From an uncultured Clostridia bacterium (GTDB lineage: Bacteria > Bacillota > Clostridia > UBA1381), in the NCBI GenBank assembly GCA_959602045.1, contig CAUGRT010000047.1, positions 1 through 17,720 of the forward strand: a stretch of DNA of 17,720 nucleotides, given 5' to 3'. The notes beneath the pieces were generated by a model. The model did no database searches. It saw only the letters and a program-made list of their open reading frames with translations, and was not told the DNA's origin. This document shows positions 15,489-17,720 of the stretch, in pieces; positions within the stretch are counted from its first letter, which is position 1, and every line of letters begins with the position of its first letter. The translations under genes and the position numbers were made by a program.

Positions 15489-16619
15489 TCATTTACATTC
15501 TATATGCATAGACTTCCAAATAGAATTGATAGAATCCTGCTTTCTTTGATTAGTGGTATGCATATAGACATCCATTAACATCCGAGCATTGGCATGCCCT
15601 AAAAGTTCTTGCATATCTTTAATAGGAACACCATTATTAATTCCTCTGGTTGCAAATGTATGTCTGAAGTAATGCGGTGTCACATACATTAAATCTACGC
15701 CATATTTCTTTTTGATTTGTGTTTTTAGGAATCCTAATCGTTTACCGATCATATTGCTCGTGTATGGATTTTTTCGCTTATTTCTAAAAATATAGTCATC
15801 TATATCAGTAGGTTTCATTTCATTAAATAAATTTCTATATTGTTGTGATAAAAATTCATTCAACGGGATAGTTCGTCGGCTGCTGCGTGTTTTTGTTGTA
15901 TTTTCAAAATTAGTATCAGTATGAGATTCATCAATAGTAATATATTGGAAGTCTCCGCCAATGTCATTCCAACGCAATCCACACAATTCGCCCACTCGCA
16001 TACCGGTATAGATTAACGTACACAGCATAATATAAATATGATCATTCTTATCTTTTGCTAATTTCGCTTCGTTTAAAATATAATTTATTTCATCATCCGT
16101 CAAGTCATGCTTTGGATTTTTTTGTTCCGGCTTGTTATTTGCTAAATAAAGGAATGGGTTTTGTTTCAGCATCCCCTCTTTGGTTGCAAAATTAAGCATC
16201 GCCCGAAAATGTGTCATAATATTATTCTGTGTCACTTCTGATAAGCGTTTTTTCTGCAAAGCCTGTTTCACTGCAACAACATCATTTACGTTTAATGAAT
16301 ATACTATCTTTTTCCCTAAAATTGGCTTAATGTGATTGTTATATGCCAATTTTATTTGAAAAATAGAACGTTCTTTTATGGTGAATTGCTTTACCTCTAT
16401 ATAATGCTCAAAATATGTATCCAACGGGATGTCTCCACCAATATCATCAAAGTGAGTGGTATTTTTCAAATAAGATAATTCGCTCAGATCTTCACGTATT
16501 TGTTTTTTTGAGGCATTATATATTGATTTTGTTTTTCCTGTACTGTCAATATATCGACCTTCCCAACGTCCATCACTCCTTTTTCTAATGGTTCCTTCTC
16601 CTTTTAATCGTCGTTTCAC
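15489..16619 (-). CDS. Tyrosine recombinase / integrase (Tn916 and phage type)
   Basis: It performs site-specific integration and excision of the element. The start is the GTG at 16619, with AAAGGAGG (16627-16634) 7 bases upstream; the frame is open to 16673, but those residues look like leader. The product has 376 residues. The N-terminal GTIRKRSDGRWEGRYIDSTGK is the three-stranded arm-binding domain, the middle is the SAM-like core-binding domain (HYIEVKQFTI...), and the catalytic domain shows TGMRVGELCGLRW (Arg), TKTRSSRRTIPL (hairpin Lys), HYFRHTFATR (His-x-x-Arg), ELLGHAN (His) and VYMHTT (nucleophile Tyr). All expected catalytic residues are present. It lies last in the element, facing glyA, with arm-like repeats just beyond its stop and its own promoter. 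Confidence 0.95.
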   Translation of the reverse strand: MKRRLKGEGTIRKRSDGRWEGRYIDSTGKTKSIYNASKKQIREDLSELSYLKNTTHFDDIGGDIPLDTYFEHYIEVKQFTIKERSIFQIKLAYNNHIKPILGKKIVYSLNVNDVVAVKQALQKKRLSEVTQNNIMTHFRAMLNFATKEGMLKQNPFLYLANNKPEQKNPKHDLTDDEINYILNEAKLAKDKNDHIYIMLCTLIYTGMRVGELCGLRWNDIGGDFQYITIDESHTDTNFENTTKTRSSRRTIPLNEFLSQQYRNLFNEMKPTDIDDYIFRNKRKNPYTSNMIGKRLGFLKTQIKKKYGVDLMYVTPHYFRHTFATRGINNGVPIKDMQELLGHANARMLMDVYMHTTNQRKQDSINSIWKSMHIECK

Positions 16620-16648
16620 TGTTATTCCTCCTTTAAAATTTAACAGCA

Positions 16649-16722
16649 AAATCAACAATTTCACATTATCCAATCACATTATAAGTCACATATGATAAAA
16701 AGTCAAGTAAAATTGTTGATTT
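16649..16722. repeat. 13-bp inverted repeat flanking the integrase promoter
   Basis: AAATCAACAATTT (16649-16661) and AAATTGTTGATTT (16710-16722) are exact reverse complements, 48 bases apart, with the integrase promoter between them. One arm falls in the transcribed leader and the other just upstream of -35. This suits a paired operator for a repressor or Xis-like protein. Two copies of ATAATGTGA also occur between the arms on the - strand. Confidence 0.55.
16678..16706 (-). promoter_or_regulatory. Sigma-A type promoter of the integrase gene
   Basis: On the - strand TTGACT (16701-16706) and TATAAT (16678-16683) are 17 bases apart. Transcription should start near 16671, giving a leader of about 50 bases that carries AAAGGAGG. 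The integrase can therefore be expressed separately from the upstream excisionase and dUTPase genes. Confidence 0.8.
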
Positions 16723-16735
16723 GCCAGCTATTTAA

Positions 16736-16900
16736 TTAAATATTATTTTGAATATATTCATCCAATTTATCTTTTACAATCAGCACTCTTCGTCCAATAC
16801 AAAGTTTCCCATCAAAGTATTTATCGTTAATGAGATTGTCAGCTGTTTTTTGACAAACTTTTAAATATTCAGCTACTTCTTTTCGGGTCATTAATTCCAT
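16736..16900 (-). CDS. Small helix-turn-helix excisionase-like protein
   Basis: A 54-residue MerR/excisionase-type HTH protein: MTRKEVAEYLKVCQKTADNLI is the HTH, followed by a winged turn (GKLCIGRRVLIVKDKLDEYI). Proteins of this size directly upstream of a tyrosine integrase usually act as Xis, bending DNA and steering recombination towards excision. The start could be ATG 16900 or 16891; a GTG at 16921 is also in frame but lies inside the dut stop region. The dut stop (16911-16913) is 10 bases before ATG 16900 and only a weak AGAG ribosome site is seen, so translation is probably coupled to dut. It could instead be a small repressor of the integrase promoter, which lies between the two genes. 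Confidence 0.75.
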   Translation of the reverse strand: MELMTRKEVAEYLKVCQKTADNLINDKYFDGKLCIGRRVLIVKDKLDEYIQNNI

Positions 16901-16910
16901 ATTTTTTTCT

Positions 16911-17420
16911 CTACTTTCCACTGCTGCCTAAAGCACCCTCTCCCCTTTTTGACGGTATTTTTTGTAAATCTTCATAACTGATTTCTGAAACATTCATCTT
17001 TGGTACTTGATGAACAACAATCTGAGCGATTGCTTTTGCATAAGGATATCGAATACATTCTGTATACGGATATAGAATAAAATCGGCATCGTCCTTAGCA
17101 ATATAGACCGGAATAATATTCGTATTTGTTAAAGCGATAAAGATTTCGCCTCGGTACCCACTGTCGATTACACCGGCACCATATTTAATACCTTTACTTC
17201 CCGTGGAGCCCCTTTCTTGGACTTGTAAGTAGTAATCTTCCCCGACTGCTGCTGCAATTCCCGTAGGAATCAATTCTGTTTCATGAGGGTTGATGCAAAT
17301 AAAATCGTCATCAAAGCATGCATAAATATCATACCCTGCATCCTCATCCTTTTTTGTGGGTATAATTGCGTCTTCTTTAATTTTCGCCCAATACAGGCTG
17401 TTATCTGATATTTGTTCCAT
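16911..17420 (-). CDS. dut: dUTP diphosphatase (phage-type dUTPase)
   Basis: Hydrolyses dUTP to dUMP and diphosphate, keeping uracil out of DNA and feeding dTMP synthesis; active as a homotrimer in the cytoplasm. The 169 residues contain all five trimeric dUTPase motifs: DAGYDIYA (1), ERGSTGSKGI (2), GVIDSGYRGEI (3, with the catalytic Asp and Tyr), KAIAQIVVHQV (4) and RGEGALGSSGK (5). An insertion between motifs 3 and 4 (about 30 residues with YPYTECIRYPYA) is unlike the compact cellular form and fits phage or mobile-element versions. The start is ATG 17420, after AAAGGAC at 17428-17434, and it overlaps the gene upstream by 20 bases. Some phage dUTPases also act as regulators that relieve repressors of mobile islands; nothing here proves that role. 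Confidence 0.93.
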   Translation of the reverse strand: MEQISDNSLYWAKIKEDAIIPTKKDEDAGYDIYACFDDDFICINPHETELIPTGIAAAVGEDYYLQVQERGSTGSKGIKYGAGVIDSGYRGEIFIALTNTNIIPVYIAKDDADFILYPYTECIRYPYAKAIAQIVVHQVPKMNVSEISYEDLQKIPSKRGEGALGSSGK

Positions 17421-17598
17421 TTGTTTTGTCCTTTCTAAGTTTCATTGACACATCTCTACATTCGCGAAAAAATTCTTCTGTAAGACGTGTTTCATTGATT
17501 TTGTCCAACACTTGTTGTTTGTTTGAATTATTTACCTCAATTTCAAATACATGATTTTTGCGAGGCGGTTGTGAACGAGATTCTTTCTTTTTCGTCAT
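17401..17598 (-). CDS. Small basic/acidic hypothetical protein of the integrated element
   Basis: The 65-residue product starts at ATG 17598, with AGGTGG (17605-17610) 6 bases upstream; the longer open frame to 17634 has no ribosome site. The N-terminus is strongly basic (TKKKESRSQPPRKNH) and is followed by a helix-rich, charged stretch (QQVLDKINETRLTEEFFRECR). I recognise no domain. Its stop overlaps the dut start by 20 bases, so the two are co-transcribed and probably translationally coupled. It is typical of short accessory genes in prophages and conjugative elements. Confidence 0.65.
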   Translation of the reverse strand: MTKKKESRSQPPRKNHVFEIEVNNSNKQQVLDKINETRLTEEFFRECRDVSMKLRKDKTNGTNIR

Positions 17599-17651
17599 TC
17601 TACACCACCTTAATGTTTTCTGTTTCACACTCATAATAATTATTAGGAGTT

Positions 17652-17680
17652 TTTATTCCACGAGTGACTGGAAATGTCAA
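17652..17680 (-). promoter_or_regulatory. Candidate promoter for the 65-residue protein-dut-xis unit
   Basis: On the - strand TTGACA (17675-17680) is followed, 17 bases later, by AATAAA (17652-17657; four of six matches to TATAAT). It lies about 55 bases before the start at 17598. The remaining bases to the window edge show no supportable gene. Confidence 0.45.
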
Positions 17681-17720
17681 TAAAAGTGCAGTCGAAATTT
17701 ACCCCAAATTTCTGAAACTA

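Noticed and set aside
15061..17720. CRISPR array or tRNA target for the integrated element
   Set aside because: There are no regularly spaced repeats and no tRNA-like cloverleaf at the junction; only the two tandem 11-bp repeats and inverted repeats are seen.

Overview
The window looks like the chromosome of a Gram-positive, anaerobic, plant-polysaccharide-degrading member of the Clostridia. Evidence: three SLH (S-layer) domains on a secreted protein, a copper-amine-oxidase-like 'stalk' domain protein, a YesN-type membrane AraC regulator fragment, GH105, GH99-like and GH36-type enzymes, strong sigma-A promoters and good Shine-Dalgarno sites. The genus cannot be fixed from sequence alone; a gut pectin degrader is an inference.

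Positions 1-12255 (+ strand) hold a carbohydrate-use cluster. First come secreted surface proteins: the 3' end of an unknown gene, then a LamG-like/Ig-like protein that breaks off near 2884-2917 and continues in the -1 frame to 4158, then an 801-residue protein ending in SLH repeats. Next are an AraC-family regulator (6684-7968), a GH105 unsaturated rhamnogalacturonyl hydrolase (8012-9917), a GH99-like (WbsX) protein (10066-11166) and the N-terminal part of a GH36-like alpha-galactosidase (11218-12255). The plausible joint job is to bind pectic polysaccharide at the cell surface and trim its oligosaccharides inside the cell. What stands out is damage: the first protein is split by a -1 frameshift, the regulator has lost its sensor region and second membrane segment and is out of frame, GH105 is broken by an exact 10-bp tandem duplication, and GH36 is cut off at the start of its barrel. 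The GH99-like and SLH genes are intact.

Positions 12256-13682 hold a separate unit. A consensus promoter (12365-12393) and a 150-nt leader precede an intact secreted stalk-domain protein (12550-13518). A long hairpin follows it, and then the terminator of the convergent glyA gene. glyA (13683-14924, - strand) is an intact serine hydroxymethyltransferase with its own consensus promoter (15021-15049).

Positions 15050-17720 are visibly more AT-rich and contain the end of an integrated element (prophage or integrative conjugative element), all on the - strand: a 65-residue protein, a phage-type dUTPase, a small HTH excisionase-like protein and a Tn916/phage-type tyrosine integrase. Between the integrase and glyA lie tandem 11-bp repeats that look like integrase arm sites and an 18-bp perfect hairpin. 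The integrase promoter is flanked by a 13-bp inverted repeat. The rest of the element lies beyond the right edge.

I found no clearly new multi-gene system. The most valuable observations are the cluster of independent gene lesions, especially the potentially reversible 10-bp duplication in GH105, and the regulatory architecture of the integrase end.
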